A stretch of 39,868 nt of DNA from an uncultured Chitinophagaceae bacterium (GCA_903884185.1 CAISDV010000112.1:1-39868), one strand, 5' to 3'; positions 26,526 through 35,620 are shown, numbered from the stretch's first letter. The notes: generated by a model not told the origin, from the sequence alone. Translations and numbers: made by a program.

Positions 26526-27269
26526 ATGATGAAAAGACCCCCGGTTTCAGAAGAATCCTCCTCAAAGCGCCTGATCACTGATGCGGGTGGGCTGGTGGCA
26601 TCCTACCCGAAAGTGCCGCTGACGGTTGACTGTGTGATCTTTGGGTTTGAAGAAAACGAATTAAAAGTGCTTCTTATCCGGAGTGACCTTGAGGCTTACA
26701 AAGGCCTCTGGTCTTTATTGGGCGATAATGTAAAAAATAATGAAGAACTGGATGCTGCTGCTTACCGTGTATTAAAGGAAAGGACTGGCATGGCGGATGT
26801 TTACCTGGAGCAGGTGCGTTCTTTTGGCAGCCCCAAACGCCATCCTGGCGGAAGGGTGATCACGGTTGTTTATTGTTCACTGCTTAATATCCAGCACCAT
26901 GAACTGAAGATCCACGATAATGAATTGCACTGGCATAGCTATGCATCCATTAAAGAACTGGCTTTTGACCATGCAAGCATTATGCATTTTTGCCATGAGT
27001 GGTTGCAAAAAAGAATACAGGAACATCCATTAGGTTTTAGCCTGTTGCCTGATAAATTCTCCCTTCGTGAATTGCAGAATCTGTACGAAGCCATACTGGG
27101 TGTAAGCCTTGACAGAAGAAATTTTCGGAAAAAATTTGCATCTATGGGATTATTGATCGATGTAAATGAACTGGAGCAGGATGTGCCGCACAGGCCGGGT
27201 AAGCTCTATCGCTTCAATTTTGAGAAATATGAAAAGAGCAAGCGGAAATGGATAGGGATTGATTTTTAA
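26526..27269 (+). CDS. Nudix-like transcriptional regulator (NrtR/AraR type)
   Basis: A 247-residue protein: N-terminal Nudix fold (TVDCVIFGFEENELKVLLIRS) and a C-terminal winged-helix DNA-binding domain (FSLRELQNLYEAILGVSLDRRNFRKKFASMG in blocks, ending KLYRFN). The Nudix box is degenerate: instead of RELxEETG it reads RVLKERTG, with two acidic residues lost, so hydrolase activity is unlikely. This is the pattern of Nudix-derived regulators such as NrtR and the Bacteroides AraR, which bind a nucleotide or sugar ligand. The target is unknown; no sugar or NAD genes are adjacent. ATG 26526 is followed by a second ATG at 26529. Confidence 0.85.
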   Translation: MMKRPPVSEESSSKRLITDAGGLVASYPKVPLTVDCVIFGFEENELKVLLIRSDLEAYKGLWSLLGDNVKNNEELDAAAYRVLKERTGMADVYLEQVRSFGSPKRHPGGRVITVVYCSLLNIQHHELKIHDNELHWHSYASIKELAFDHASIMHFCHEWLQKRIQEHPLGFSLLPDKFSLRELQNLYEAILGVSLDRRNFRKKFASMGLLIDVNELEQDVPHRPGKLYRFNFEKYEKSKRKWIGIDF

Positions 27270-27363
27270 ATTAGCTATTAGTGATGATTTATAAGTTATG
27301 AGTTGATAAGAACGAAGTCAACAGGTTTAATCCCACAGATGCTTATGGCAGGGTATTTTAAGC

Positions 27364-27371
27364 TATTTTTG
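27364..27371 (+). promoter_or_regulatory. Putative -7 promoter box of the yicC gene
   Basis: TATTTTTG matches TAnnTTTG and lies 28 bases before the ATG at 27400. The -33 position carries TTA rather than TTG. Confidence 0.4.
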
Positions 27372-27399
27372 CCACCGGCTCATTTGCCAAAAATACAAG

Positions 27400-28275
27400 A
27401 TGCTATACTCGATGACAGGTTACGGAAGGGCAGAACAAACGGTGGGCGACAAGACCTTCCTGGTAGAAGTACGTTCATTGAACGGTAAGCAGTTCGACCT
27501 GCGATTGCAGATACCAGCGTTGCTGAAACCGTTTGAATTTGAAGTGCGTAATATATTGAATGAAGGATTGGAAAGAGGAAGCGTGGAATGCAATGTCAGC
27601 ATAAAACAGAACGGGGCGTCAAAGCCTGTTACCATCAATACCGACCTGCTAAAAGCATATTATCAATCCGTAACGGAAGTAGCGGATGAATTAAAGGCTG
27701 ATGTGAGCCAACTTCTTCCTGCATTACTCCGCCTACCTGAAGTAGTGGTGAATTCCACTGAAATGCTAAGTGATGATGACTGGAAAAAATTCGCCGCTGT
27801 TTTAAAAGAAGCGATCAAGGAATTGAACGGCCATAGGGTGGAAGAAGGCAAATCCATTGAAACAGACCTCTTGCAAAGGCTTACCAATATTGAATTACAC
27901 CAGGTATCAATTGCAGCATTGGCGCCACAGCGCCGCGAAAAAATAAAAGAAGGCCTGGTAAAAGTGCTGGAAGAAAATATTGGAAAAGAGAATTATGATC
28001 CCAACAGGCTGGAACAGGAGCTCATCTATTATATTGAGAAGATAGATATCAGCGAAGAGCAAGTGCGGTTAAAGAACCACTGCGATTATTTCAGGACAAT
28101 ATTGGCTGAGAAGGAAAAAAGCAAAGGCAAGAAATTGTCTTTCATTTTACAGGAATTTGGAAGAGAGATCAATACTACCGGCTCCAAGGCCAATCATTCT
28201 GAAATGCAAAAATTAGTGGTGCTGATGAAAGACGAACTCGAAAAAGCAAAAGAACAGGTGCTGAATGTGCTTTAA
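27400..28275 (+). CDS. yicC: YicC family endoribonuclease
   Basis: A 291-residue YicC/YloC protein. Members of this family have been shown to cleave RNA endonucleolytically. The N-terminal MTGYGRAE motif, EVRSLNGKQFDLRLQIP, and the C-terminal DUF1732 block with KKLSFILQEFGREINTTGSKA are diagnostic. Length is standard. In many bacteria gmk follows; here a gldH gene comes nine bases later, so it may head a yicC-gldH-sensor-regulator transcript. Confidence 0.93.
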   Translation: MLYSMTGYGRAEQTVGDKTFLVEVRSLNGKQFDLRLQIPALLKPFEFEVRNILNEGLERGSVECNVSIKQNGASKPVTINTDLLKAYYQSVTEVADELKADVSQLLPALLRLPEVVVNSTEMLSDDDWKKFAAVLKEAIKELNGHRVEEGKSIETDLLQRLTNIELHQVSIAALAPQRREKIKEGLVKVLEENIGKENYDPNRLEQELIYYIEKIDISEEQVRLKNHCDYFRTILAEKEKSKGKKLSFILQEFGREINTTGSKANHSEMQKLVVLMKDELEKAKEQVLNVL

Positions 28276-28284
28276 ATTTGTATC

Positions 28285-28743
28285 ATGCAACGTATCCTTA
28301 TTTGTTTGCTCCTCACCGTTTTTATCGCGTCCTGCACGACGATAGATGTTTACCAGAAAACATTTTTTTTCTCTTCACATGAGTGGAAGGGGAATGATAC
28401 ACCTTCTTTTACGTTTACGATAAAAGATAATTCACACTTGTATAATTTGTATGCAGTGATACGCCATGGAGATGCTTACCGGTACAAAAATATATGGCTG
28501 AATGTACAGGTAAAAACCCCCGATTCGGTTTATACTCTCAAGAGAGAATTTATTTTGGCTGATAATACAAAATGGCTGGGTAGCGCCATGGACGATATCA
28601 TAGAGCATCGGTTGCTGTTCAACAGCATTCCTATCCTTCTTAAAAAAGGCAACTACACTTTCACCCTGCAACAAGTGATGCGGGAAGAACCTTTGCAATA
28701 CATGCTTGATGCGGGTATTCGGGTGGAAAAAGCAAACCCATGA
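28285..28743 (+). CDS. gldH: Gliding motility lipoprotein GldH
   Basis: A 152-residue lipoprotein with the signal MQRILICLLLTVFIASC, lipidated at C17. The mature domain has the GldH pattern: YNLYAVIRHGDAYRYKNIWL, a DNTKWLGSAMDDI block and the terminal DAGIRVEK. GldH is one of the lipoproteins needed for gliding in Flavobacterium and is found across Bacteroidota, also in non-gliding species. Its stop overlaps the start of the histidine kinase gene by four bases (ATGA), implying translational coupling. Confidence 0.88.
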   Translation: MQRILICLLLTVFIASCTTIDVYQKTFFFSSHEWKGNDTPSFTFTIKDNSHLYNLYAVIRHGDAYRYKNIWLNVQVKTPDSVYTLKREFILADNTKWLGSAMDDIIEHRLLFNSIPILLKKGNYTFTLQQVMREEPLQYMLDAGIRVEKANP

Positions 28744-29714
28744 GTTTCTTTAAAAAACACCGGCTGGCGGTGATCACAGCTGTATACTGGCTGCTGCTGG
28801 GATACATGGTGGCTGCTTTGTTCTTCTGGTTCATTGAATTGTACGACCAGAATAAAAGAATGGCCGACCTGCGATTGGTGGAGCTGAAAAAAGATGATCC
28901 CGAATATATTTCACGAAGAGAAAATATCACGGGCTATCAAAAACTAAAGACCGCGCAATATATTGGCGAAGGCGCGACTTTCCTGGTGGTGATATTGATC
29001 GGTGCAGTGTTTGTCTCTCGTGCCATCCGCAGGCAACTGAGGTTATCCAACCAGCAACAGAACTTCATGATGGCGATCACGCATGAATTAAAAACACCCA
29101 TTGCCATTACGCGCCTGAATCTTGAAACACTTCAGAAAAGAAAGCTGGATGCTGCGCAGCAGCAGAACCTGATCTCACACACTTTGCAGGAAGCGAACAG
29201 GCTGAACACCTTATGCAATAATATCTTACTGGCCTCGCAGCTGGATGCAGGCGCACATAAACCTGTAAAAGAAGAGATACATTTTAATGACCTGGTAGAA
29301 GGATGTATTGAAGATTTCAGGTTGCGCTATCCACAAAGAAAAATTGATACTGATATTGATGAAAGCATTTATCTCAATGGTGAGGAATTGCTCCTGCAAA
29401 TGCTTACAAACAACCTGGTTGAGAATGCACTGAAATATTCACCCGTTGATTCTGCTATACAGGTCACGTTGAAAGAGAATACTAAAGCCGTGATCCTGCA
29501 GGTTATGGACCAGGGAGCGGGTATTGCCGATGAAGAAAAGAAAAAAGTGTTCCAGAAATTCTACCGCACAGGTGATGAGAATACCAGGAAGGCAAAAGGC
29601 ACGGGGCTGGGGTTATATTTATGTAAAAAGATCATGGAAGAGCATAATGGATCGGTCTCTGTAACGGATAATCAACCAAAGGGAAGTATTTTTACAGCCA
29701 CGTTTAACTTATGA
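28740..29714 (+). CDS. Sensor histidine kinase
   Basis: A 324-residue membrane kinase. Two hydrophobic helices (about 10-33 and 79-97) enclose a short periplasmic segment of roughly 45 residues. The HisKA box holds H115 in THELKTP, and the HATPase domain shows NLVENALKYSP (N box), DQGAGI (G1) and GTGLGLYLCKKI (G2). It overlaps gldH upstream and the response regulator downstream by four bases each, so the three are one coupled unit. The small sensor region gives no ligand. Confidence 0.93.
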   Translation: MSFFKKHRLAVITAVYWLLLGYMVAALFFWFIELYDQNKRMADLRLVELKKDDPEYISRRENITGYQKLKTAQYIGEGATFLVVILIGAVFVSRAIRRQLRLSNQQQNFMMAITHELKTPIAITRLNLETLQKRKLDAAQQQNLISHTLQEANRLNTLCNNILLASQLDAGAHKPVKEEIHFNDLVEGCIEDFRLRYPQRKIDTDIDESIYLNGEELLLQMLTNNLVENALKYSPVDSAIQVTLKENTKAVILQVMDQGAGIADEEKKKVFQKFYRTGDENTRKAKGTGLGLYLCKKIMEEHNGSVSVTDNQPKGSIFTATFNL

Positions 29715-30418
29715 CGGAAAATACAAAAGGAAATATCTTATTGGTGGAAGATGAAGAGAACCTTCACGAAACACTCAAACTAAACCTGGAGATGGAGGGC
29801 TATGGCGTTACTTCTGCATTTGATGGCAATGCTGCGTTAAAGGCCGTTGCCAATGAATACTTCGACCTGCTGGTATTGGATGTTATGCTTCCTGAAGTAG
29901 ATGGCATTACAGTGGTTGAAACCATTCGTGTCAATAATAATGATGTGCCTGTGTTAATGCTGAGCGCCAAAAGCACCAGCGCCGATAAGATCATTGGGTT
30001 ACGAAAGGGAGCTGATGATTACCTCACCAAACCTTTTAACCTGGAAGAATTGTTGTTGCGGGTTGATAAACTCATCTCAAAAAATAAAAAAATACAGGTT
30101 AGGGAATCGGTAGGCGAAACTTATTCATTTGGCAGCAATACCATCGACTTTAAAGCACAGAATGCTACCACATGGAAAGGTGATAAAGTAGACTTGAGCA
30201 AGAAGGAAGCCATGCTTTTAAAACTATTGATCGAGAACAGGGCAGAAGTAGTGACAAGAGAAAAAATATTACAGATGGTTTGGGGTTATAATGTTTATCC
30301 TACTACGCGTACCATTGATAACTTCATTCTCAATTTTAGAAAATACTTTGAAGAAGACAGCCGAAATCCAAAACACTTTCATTCGGTAAGGGGTGTTGGG
30401 TATAAATACACTGAGTAG
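29711..30418 (+). CDS. OmpR-family response regulator
   Basis: A 235-residue regulator: receiver domain with the acidic pocket LLVEDEEN, phospho-acceptor D57 in LLVLDVMLP, the Ser/Thr switch in LMLSAKS and the Lys in YLTKPFN; then an OmpR/PhoB winged helix (LSKKEAMLLKLLIENR, then RTIDNFILNFRKYF and HSVRGVGYKY). It is the partner of the kinase encoded just before it. The downstream gene is convergent, eight bases away. Confidence 0.94.
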   Translation: MTENTKGNILLVEDEENLHETLKLNLEMEGYGVTSAFDGNAALKAVANEYFDLLVLDVMLPEVDGITVVETIRVNNNDVPVLMLSAKSTSADKIIGLRKGADDYLTKPFNLEELLLRVDKLISKNKKIQVRESVGETYSFGSNTIDFKAQNATTWKGDKVDLSKKEAMLLKLLIENRAEVVTREKILQMVWGYNVYPTTRTIDNFILNFRKYFEEDSRNPKHFHSVRGVGYKYTE

Positions 30419-30426
30419 CCCATTTT

Positions 30427-32142
30427 TTACGATCTTGAAAATTCTCTTATCGCATTCAGGATATCCTGGCGACTAATTATTGCTACCGGAGAATATAATC
30501 CTTCGTTGCATTGTTTGATAACTGCTTCCAATCCCTTTTTGTTTTGATCCTTTTGCAATAACTCTATTGCCATTTCTTTGGCGTTGATAAAAAACAATTT
30601 ATTATCTTCTATCAGTGCGAGGGTATTCAACTTGTCGTAATAATTAATTGGTTCGATAGCACTAATCGCTGCTTCTGATATTTTTTCTTCCGGTAATTCA
30701 CTCGCCACAAATTTCTCAGGTTCATTTTGATTTTCTTTTTTCCTTCCATAGGCTAGCCACCATGAAAGCCCTGCCAGTAAAGCAATGGCAGGCACTATCC
30801 AGATATATTTATGATTCGTGATATCCCCCGAGATCTTTGATTTATCGATCCTGTTCTTTAATGCCGGAGATACATTCACAACAATACTGTCTGAGTAAAC
30901 TGTCTTGTATTGCTGGGTAGCTGCATCGAGGTAAGAAAAGCCAACCGGTGGTATTACCATTCTTCCGGGCTGTTTTGCAACAAAAGGAATTTCAAATATT
31001 CTTGACCCGCTGGCAGGAAAAACAAGTTTGTTCACATCATCTTTCATGGTATTTTCAAAATGCTCAGTATTGCCTGGCCATTGCACCATCGGACAATTAA
31101 TAGTTTGAAAATTTCCTTCACCGCTGATACTGATCTGCAGGCTATTATTGTCTTCTGCGGTATCTACCTGTTTTGTTGCCGTAGCAGTGACGGTAAATTT
31201 TCCAACAGCGCCTGAATAGTCGGCAGGTTTATTCTTATCAGGCAAAGCATGTACCTGGATAGTAATTGGTTCACTACTAAGTGTTACTGTTTTTTCTTCT
31301 GTTTGAAGTTGTGAACTGGATGTAAAAAAAGTGATCGTATTATCAACAGTGGCAACATCCAATTTCAATTCACCCGTTTGCAAGGGGAATAGCTGCACTT
31401 TCCGGATGATATAGGCTTTGTATTGTTCTCCATTGAATTTTTCAGCCTGGGGGTACGGGTTATCAGTTGTCATTTCATAAACGGTACAACCAGAGAAGGC
31501 TGGCTGCTTCACTACTTTAGAGCGTGAATGCAGGCGGGTATATAATTTGTATGTAACGAGTAGAGGCTCGCCCAGCATACAATTGGTTTTGCTCACTTCT
31601 GCTTTTATAAAAATGTTGGACTTTATTTTTTGGGCTAAATTTTCACCGGATTTTAAAACAGGGACCTTATCCAGTTCATCATCACTCATTGCATCATCCT
31701 GGAAAAAACTTGCCAAAGGAGAACTGCCAACAAGTGGTGATGCGCCTACAACATGCCCTATGTTCTTTACCGAGATAGTAACAGGGTTGCAGGTTAGTCT
31801 TTTTCCATCTGCTTCAATAGTTGTTGCGGGAAGAACAAATGTGCCTGCTGTTTTTGGTTGAAGCGTATAAGTATAGCCGACACTTGTAGATGTCTTTCCA
31901 TTGTTGTTGCTCATTTCGTTGAAATTGCCGGGCCCGGATAATAATTTCCATTGAGACAAAACCGGTTGTATAAAATTGGAAATGTTCTCGGTACCGCTGA
32001 CAGAATATCTAACTTCTATAGCATCTTCCTTTCCAATTTCCCTGGCGCTAGGTATTATCTCAAATTTTACCTGGCCGATGCAGGATACACCTGTCAGCCA
32101 ACCGATCACCAGTAAAAAAATATAAAGTACCCTTCTATTCAT
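30427..32142 (-). CDS. BatD-like protein
   Basis: A 571-residue exported protein: an N-terminal signal (VLYIFLLVIGWLTGVSC), several immunoglobulin-like beta domains beginning with VKFEIIPSAREIGKEDAIEVRYSVSG in two pieces, and one membrane helix near residues 440-460 (WIVPAIALLAGLSWWLAYG) followed by a cytoplasmic tail. The family (BatD, oxygen tolerance) belongs to the Bat system of Bacteroidota, usually beside batA/batB, which are absent here. It may therefore be a solitary paralogue. A minus-strand TAAATTTG (32161-32154) 12 bases upstream may be its promoter box. Confidence 0.82.
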   Translation of the reverse strand: MNRRVLYIFLLVIGWLTGVSCIGQVKFEIIPSAREIGKEDAIEVRYSVSGTENISNFIQPVLSQWKLLSGPGNFNEMSNNNGKTSTSVGYTYTLQPKTAGTFVLPATTIEADGKRLTCNPVTISVKNIGHVVGASPLVGSSPLASFFQDDAMSDDELDKVPVLKSGENLAQKIKSNIFIKAEVSKTNCMLGEPLLVTYKLYTRLHSRSKVVKQPAFSGCTVYEMTTDNPYPQAEKFNGEQYKAYIIRKVQLFPLQTGELKLDVATVDNTITFFTSSSQLQTEEKTVTLSSEPITIQVHALPDKNKPADYSGAVGKFTVTATATKQVDTAEDNNSLQISISGEGNFQTINCPMVQWPGNTEHFENTMKDDVNKLVFPASGSRIFEIPFVAKQPGRMVIPPVGFSYLDAATQQYKTVYSDSIVVNVSPALKNRIDKSKISGDITNHKYIWIVPAIALLAGLSWWLAYGRKKENQNEPEKFVASELPEEKISEAAISAIEPINYYDKLNTLALIEDNKLFFINAKEMAIELLQKDQNKKGLEAVIKQCNEGLYSPVAIISRQDILNAIREFSRS

Positions 32143-32198
32143 AGCATTGCCAGCAAATTTACGGGTACCCGTGGACGAAATGTGGTTAATGCCGGGTT

Positions 32199-32226
32199 AA
32201 AACATACTATCATTTATGTATGTTTG
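32199..32226 (+). promoter_or_regulatory. Putative promoter of the arginase-like gene
   Basis: TATGTTTG (32219-32226) matches TAnnTTTG, and TTA stands at the -33 position (32197-32199). Transcription would begin near 32232, which argues for ATG 32243 as the start codon and against the upstream ATG at 32216. Confidence 0.5.
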
Positions 32227-32242
32227 TCACAAACAAAGCAGT

Positions 32243-33376
32243 ATGAGCCTTCAAACCATCATTGACTTTCTTGACCCAGTGGATATATTCCAGCTTTCTG
32301 ACGATGGCGGGTATAAAGACACGCAACTGGGCCGGCATATTGCTGTTTATGATGGCGAATTTCCTTCTGTTGCAGAAGCAGATATTGTTTTAGTGGGTTG
32401 TGGCGAAATGAGAGGAGAGGGAATGGAATATGGCAATACGATCTCACCCGATGCGATAAGAAAAGAATTCTATAACCTGTATCACTGGCATAAAGAAGTA
32501 AACGTTGCTGATCTTGGTAATGTAAAAACAGGAGCTACTCTGCAGGACAGTTATGCTGCGGTAAAAACGGTGGTGAGTGAATTACTGGAGCAGGGAAAGA
32601 AAGTAGTACTACTTGGTGGCTCGCATGATGTAACAAGCGCGCAGTATGGCGCTTATGCTTCTCTTGGCAAGATCATTGAAGCGGTGTGCATTGATGCAAG
32701 GATTGACCTGAACATGGACAGCGTGCTGCCGGCAGATAATTTTTTAATGGATATGCTTACCGGTGAACCAAATTTTATCCGCCACTACAACCATATCGGT
32801 TTTCAAAGCTATATGGTGCATCCAAAAATGCTTGAGACCATTGATAAACTTCATTTCGATTGTTTTCGTTTAGGAAAAGTAAAAGAGAATATTGAAGAAA
32901 TGGAACCCGTGATCAGGAACGCAAGCTTAGTTTCTTTTGATATCGCAGCCATACAACATGCACATGCTCCCGCGAACAGGTTATCGCCAAATGGGTTTAC
33001 CGGGGAAGAAGCCTGTATGCTGATGCAATACGCAGGCATGAGCCCCAATGCAAGCAGCATTGGTATTTATGGCTATCATCCCGACCAGGATATCAGCGGG
33101 CTAACTGCAAGGCAGGTCTCACAAATGTTATGGTACCTGATGGATGGCATTTATAAAGGCAAGCAGGAAGCAGCCCTTGAGGACAGGAGCAACTTTAATG
33201 AATTCACACTTGCATTTGCAGAAGTAGAGACCACTTTCCTGCAAAGCAAACGAACAGGCCGTTGGTGGATGCAGATGCCCGATGGTAAATGCACTGCCTG
33301 CAGCAAGATGGATTATATCATCGCTTCCAATAATGAAACACCCGAAAGGTGGATGCGTGCGGTGGAGCGGGGATAA
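32243..33376 (+). CDS. Arginase/formimidoylglutamase-like protein, metal site degenerate
   Basis: A 377-residue ureohydrolase-fold protein from ATG 32243 (MSLQTIIDF). The three metal motifs are altered: GGSHD for the GGDH motif, DARID instead of DAHxD, and SFDIAAIQ instead of SxDxDxxDP. At least two manganese ligands are missing (His to Arg, Asp to Ala), so canonical arginase or HutG chemistry is doubtful. From memory the Bacteroidota proteins annotated formimidoylglutamase share this loss, plus the SPNGFTGEEACMLMQYAG block. It may be a structural or regulatory protein. The propeller gene begins just after its stop. Confidence 0.8.
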   Translation: MSLQTIIDFLDPVDIFQLSDDGGYKDTQLGRHIAVYDGEFPSVAEADIVLVGCGEMRGEGMEYGNTISPDAIRKEFYNLYHWHKEVNVADLGNVKTGATLQDSYAAVKTVVSELLEQGKKVVLLGGSHDVTSAQYGAYASLGKIIEAVCIDARIDLNMDSVLPADNFLMDMLTGEPNFIRHYNHIGFQSYMVHPKMLETIDKLHFDCFRLGKVKENIEEMEPVIRNASLVSFDIAAIQHAHAPANRLSPNGFTGEEACMLMQYAGMSPNASSIGIYGYHPDQDISGLTARQVSQMLWYLMDGIYKGKQEAALEDRSNFNEFTLAFAEVETTFLQSKRTGRWWMQMPDGKCTACSKMDYIIASNNETPERWMRAVERG

Positions 33377-33398
33377 CGATAAGACTTATCTGTATGAA

Positions 33399-34934
33399 TT
33401 GAAATACCCTGCAAAAAAGCAACTGCTTCTGATTATTTTTATTTGCCTCAGTTATTTACTGATGGCGCAAGGGGGTATTGAAAAAATAGAACATTATACT
33501 ATTGAAGATGGATTATCGAATGCTTCGATCACCTGCATCCTTCAAGACAAGCGTGGATTTTTATGGATTGCTACTGATTGGGGATTGAACCGTTACGACG
33601 GAAGGACCTTTAAGCAATATGCCACGATCAAAAAAAACGGATTGATCGACCTTGCTATTACTGCACTGGCTGAAGATGCAGAAGGCCGGCTATGGCTTAC
33701 TACTAACAGTGGCGTCATTTCCTTTGATCCTTTTACTGAAATATTTACATCCTATCCATTTATTGGTGTTGAAGCTTTGTATATAGACAAATCGGGTACG
33801 ATCTGGTGCAGCTCCACTTCTGTTATTTATTGTTTTGACAGGGACAAAAATAAATTCCAGCCTTTTACCACGATCACCTTGCAGGACAAGGAAACAAAGA
33901 CCAACCCATATGTCTCTGACTTTTTTGAAGATAGCAGGGGCAGGTTCTGGCTCGCCACTTCATACGGTATCAAATTGCTAGACAAGAAAACCAGGTCATA
34001 CATTTCTTATCATTTCCCGGAAACAGCTACACATCATAATGATAAGAACAGTTGTTCGCGGATGTTTGAAGACAGCAGTGGGAAGCTATGGGTTGGAACA
34101 TGGGGCAGCGGTATGCTGGTATTCAATGAAAAAGAAAACAAATTCGAACAACTGATGTTTGACAGTCATGAAGGAAATGATGTCAATATTGTGCATTGGC
34201 TCAAAGAACTATACGTGAACGGGAAAAAACTTTTTATTGCCTGCACTGAGCATGGCCCCATAATAATTGAGAAAGAAAAAATTATACCAGGAAAGTTGCT
34301 GGTTCAAAATTTCGTTATGAATAATGAACTGAAATTTAAACTGGCATCGCAAAATATACAGTGTGTATACCAGGACAAAGAAAAAAATTACTGGATAGGA
34401 ACGCGCAAAGGCCTTTGTAAGATAGACCCGCGGCAGCAGGCGTTTCGATGGATAGGCCTGCCAGGGGGGAATGCCGATAATGTTATTTATCATATCATAA
34501 AAGATATACATCAGCCTGACAAACAGGTTTATTTAACCACGCAACAGGGTTGGTGGAAGATGGATATGGATTCTCAAACGATCCGCCCTTTTGCGCTGCC
34601 TTCAAAGTATTTTGAAATATTGGCCAGCATCAACAATTACGCGGCAACAAAAGATGGATACTGGTTTACCTCTCAAACTGGGTTTGGATTTTATGATCCC
34701 TACAAGCAAGAAGTAAGGGACCTGACACGATTGTTGGAACCGGATAAAACCAAATCTTTAAGAACAGGAAAAGTATTGATCGACAGGTCGGGAAAAATAT
34801 GGTTCACTGTTTTTAGAAGTGGCATAAGGATACTGGATCCTGCAACAAATAAAATTATTAAATTATTGAATGAACCTTCTCCAGCGGGACTGTCGGGGAA
34901 AAATATTTATGACCTGCAAGTTGGATTCCCTTGA
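33399..34934 (+). CDS. Two-component-regulator propeller protein, 3'-truncated
   Basis: About 511 residues from TTG 33399, giving a signal peptide (KKQLLLIIFICLSYLLMAQ) at the N-terminus; longer starts within the upstream gene lack a signal. Eight or so reg_prop repeats follow, such as QDKRGFLWIATDWGLNRYDG, EDSRGRFWLATSYGIKLLD and IDRSGKIWFTVFRSGIRILD. Complete proteins of this type run to about 1000 residues with more repeats, a Y_Y_Y domain, a membrane helix and a kinase or LytTR output. Here the frame ends after IYDLQ with VGFP, where it meets a GNAT-like gene fragment. It is most likely non-functional as a sensor. Confidence 0.72.
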   Translation: MKYPAKKQLLLIIFICLSYLLMAQGGIEKIEHYTIEDGLSNASITCILQDKRGFLWIATDWGLNRYDGRTFKQYATIKKNGLIDLAITALAEDAEGRLWLTTNSGVISFDPFTEIFTSYPFIGVEALYIDKSGTIWCSSTSVIYCFDRDKNKFQPFTTITLQDKETKTNPYVSDFFEDSRGRFWLATSYGIKLLDKKTRSYISYHFPETATHHNDKNSCSRMFEDSSGKLWVGTWGSGMLVFNEKENKFEQLMFDSHEGNDVNIVHWLKELYVNGKKLFIACTEHGPIIIEKEKIIPGKLLVQNFVMNNELKFKLASQNIQCVYQDKEKNYWIGTRKGLCKIDPRQQAFRWIGLPGGNADNVIYHIIKDIHQPDKQVYLTTQQGWWKMDMDSQTIRPFALPSKYFEILASINNYAATKDGYWFTSQTGFGFYDPYKQEVRDLTRLLEPDKTKSLRTGKVLIDRSGKIWFTVFRSGIRILDPATNKIIKLLNEPSPAGLSGKNIYDLQVGFP

Positions 34935-35143
34935 ATTGTTAATTTATAAACTTCTCTTCTTTCTGTGTTCAGTTCTTTTTTCCAGTTAAAAAGCCATCCA
35001 TTTTTCTTTGTAACCTGTTTAATGTCAATCCTTGTCAGATAAGTAATTTCGGTCGGAAAACTGTCACCAGTAGCAACATTTTCAACCGAACGCGTCAACT
35101 TGTCAATCTCGAAATCAAGATAATTTATCTCCTCCTTTTTCAC
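34907..35143 (-). pseudogene. N-terminal fragment of a GNAT-like acetyltransferase-family protein
   Basis: A 78-residue frame (GTG 35143) that reads INYLDFEIDKLTRSVENV, GDSFPTEITYLTRIDIKQ and KKNGWLFNWKKEL, then VYKLTIQGNPT before a foreign tail CRS and a stop. I recall full-length Bacteroidota proteins of about 200 residues with this start and a GNAT-like remainder; only the first third or so is present. The break lies about 34916-34925, in the overlap with the truncated propeller gene, so the two genes were probably joined by one deletion or rearrangement. Confidence 0.6.
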
Positions 35144-35205
35144 CTCACTAATTTACGAAATATCAGGCAGTTTTAAGTTAAATATTTGAATTAGATACAA
35201 AGTCC

Positions 35206-35260
35206 GATCAGATTCTCGCCAAGAGGACACTGATGAAACGGAAAGCCTGTTTCTATACTC
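35206..35260 (+). repeat. Palindromic repeat, copy A
   Basis: A 55-base unit starting GATCAGATTCTCGCCAAGAG and ending GCCTGTTTCTATACTC. It matches copy B at 47 of 55 positions by eye. Its inner part is a weakened version of the palindrome seen in copy B. Confidence 0.7.
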
Positions 35261-35315
35261 TCCCGAAAGCTATCTGAATTCGTTCGTCCCCAGTATATCA
35301 AGGCGCGATCAAAGG

Positions 35316-35347
35316 CTCGTCAGACGCTCATCAGACGCTCATGAAGG
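35316..35347 (+). repeat. Short tandem 11-mer
   Basis: CTCGTCAGACG, CTCATCAGACG and a partial third copy CTCATGAAGG follow each other between repeat copies A and B. Confidence 0.55.
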
Positions 35348-35358
35348 CTCTTGTGTCT

Positions 35359-35413
35359 GATCAGAGTCTCTCGAAGAGGACTCTGATGGAATGAAAAGCC
35401 TATTTCTATACTC
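35359..35413 (+). repeat. Palindromic repeat, copy B
   Basis: The best-formed copy. ATCAGAGTC (35360-35368) and GACTCTGAT (35379-35387) form a 9-bp stem around a 10-base CTC..GAG-type loop, followed by the shared tail ending TTTCTATACTC. Confidence 0.7.
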
Positions 35414-35620
35414 ATCCTATACTCAAGGTATACTCAAAACGGTGTTTGGAAACCGATTTCTTGGGGCTGTTTTTGGCCATTCGTTCACAGGAGAAGGCGT
35501 TTCGTTCCTGGTCTCTGTAGTGTTCGTACCAGGTGGGTTAACTGTTGGTTACATTTTATGGTTGAGGGGTTGCTGGTTGTAGTACGTTTGCTCATGGAGA
35601 AATGGGACAAGGGGTATTTT

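Noticed and set aside
33282-33398. Longer N-terminus of the propeller protein overlapping the arginase-like gene
   Set aside because: The added residues precede the signal peptide and overlap the conserved end of the upstream gene; TTG 33399 directly before the basic n-region fits better.
35391-35582. 63-codon plus-strand frame
   Set aside because: Its start lies inside repeat copy B, the sequence has no domain or plausible signal, and the region is repeat-rich.
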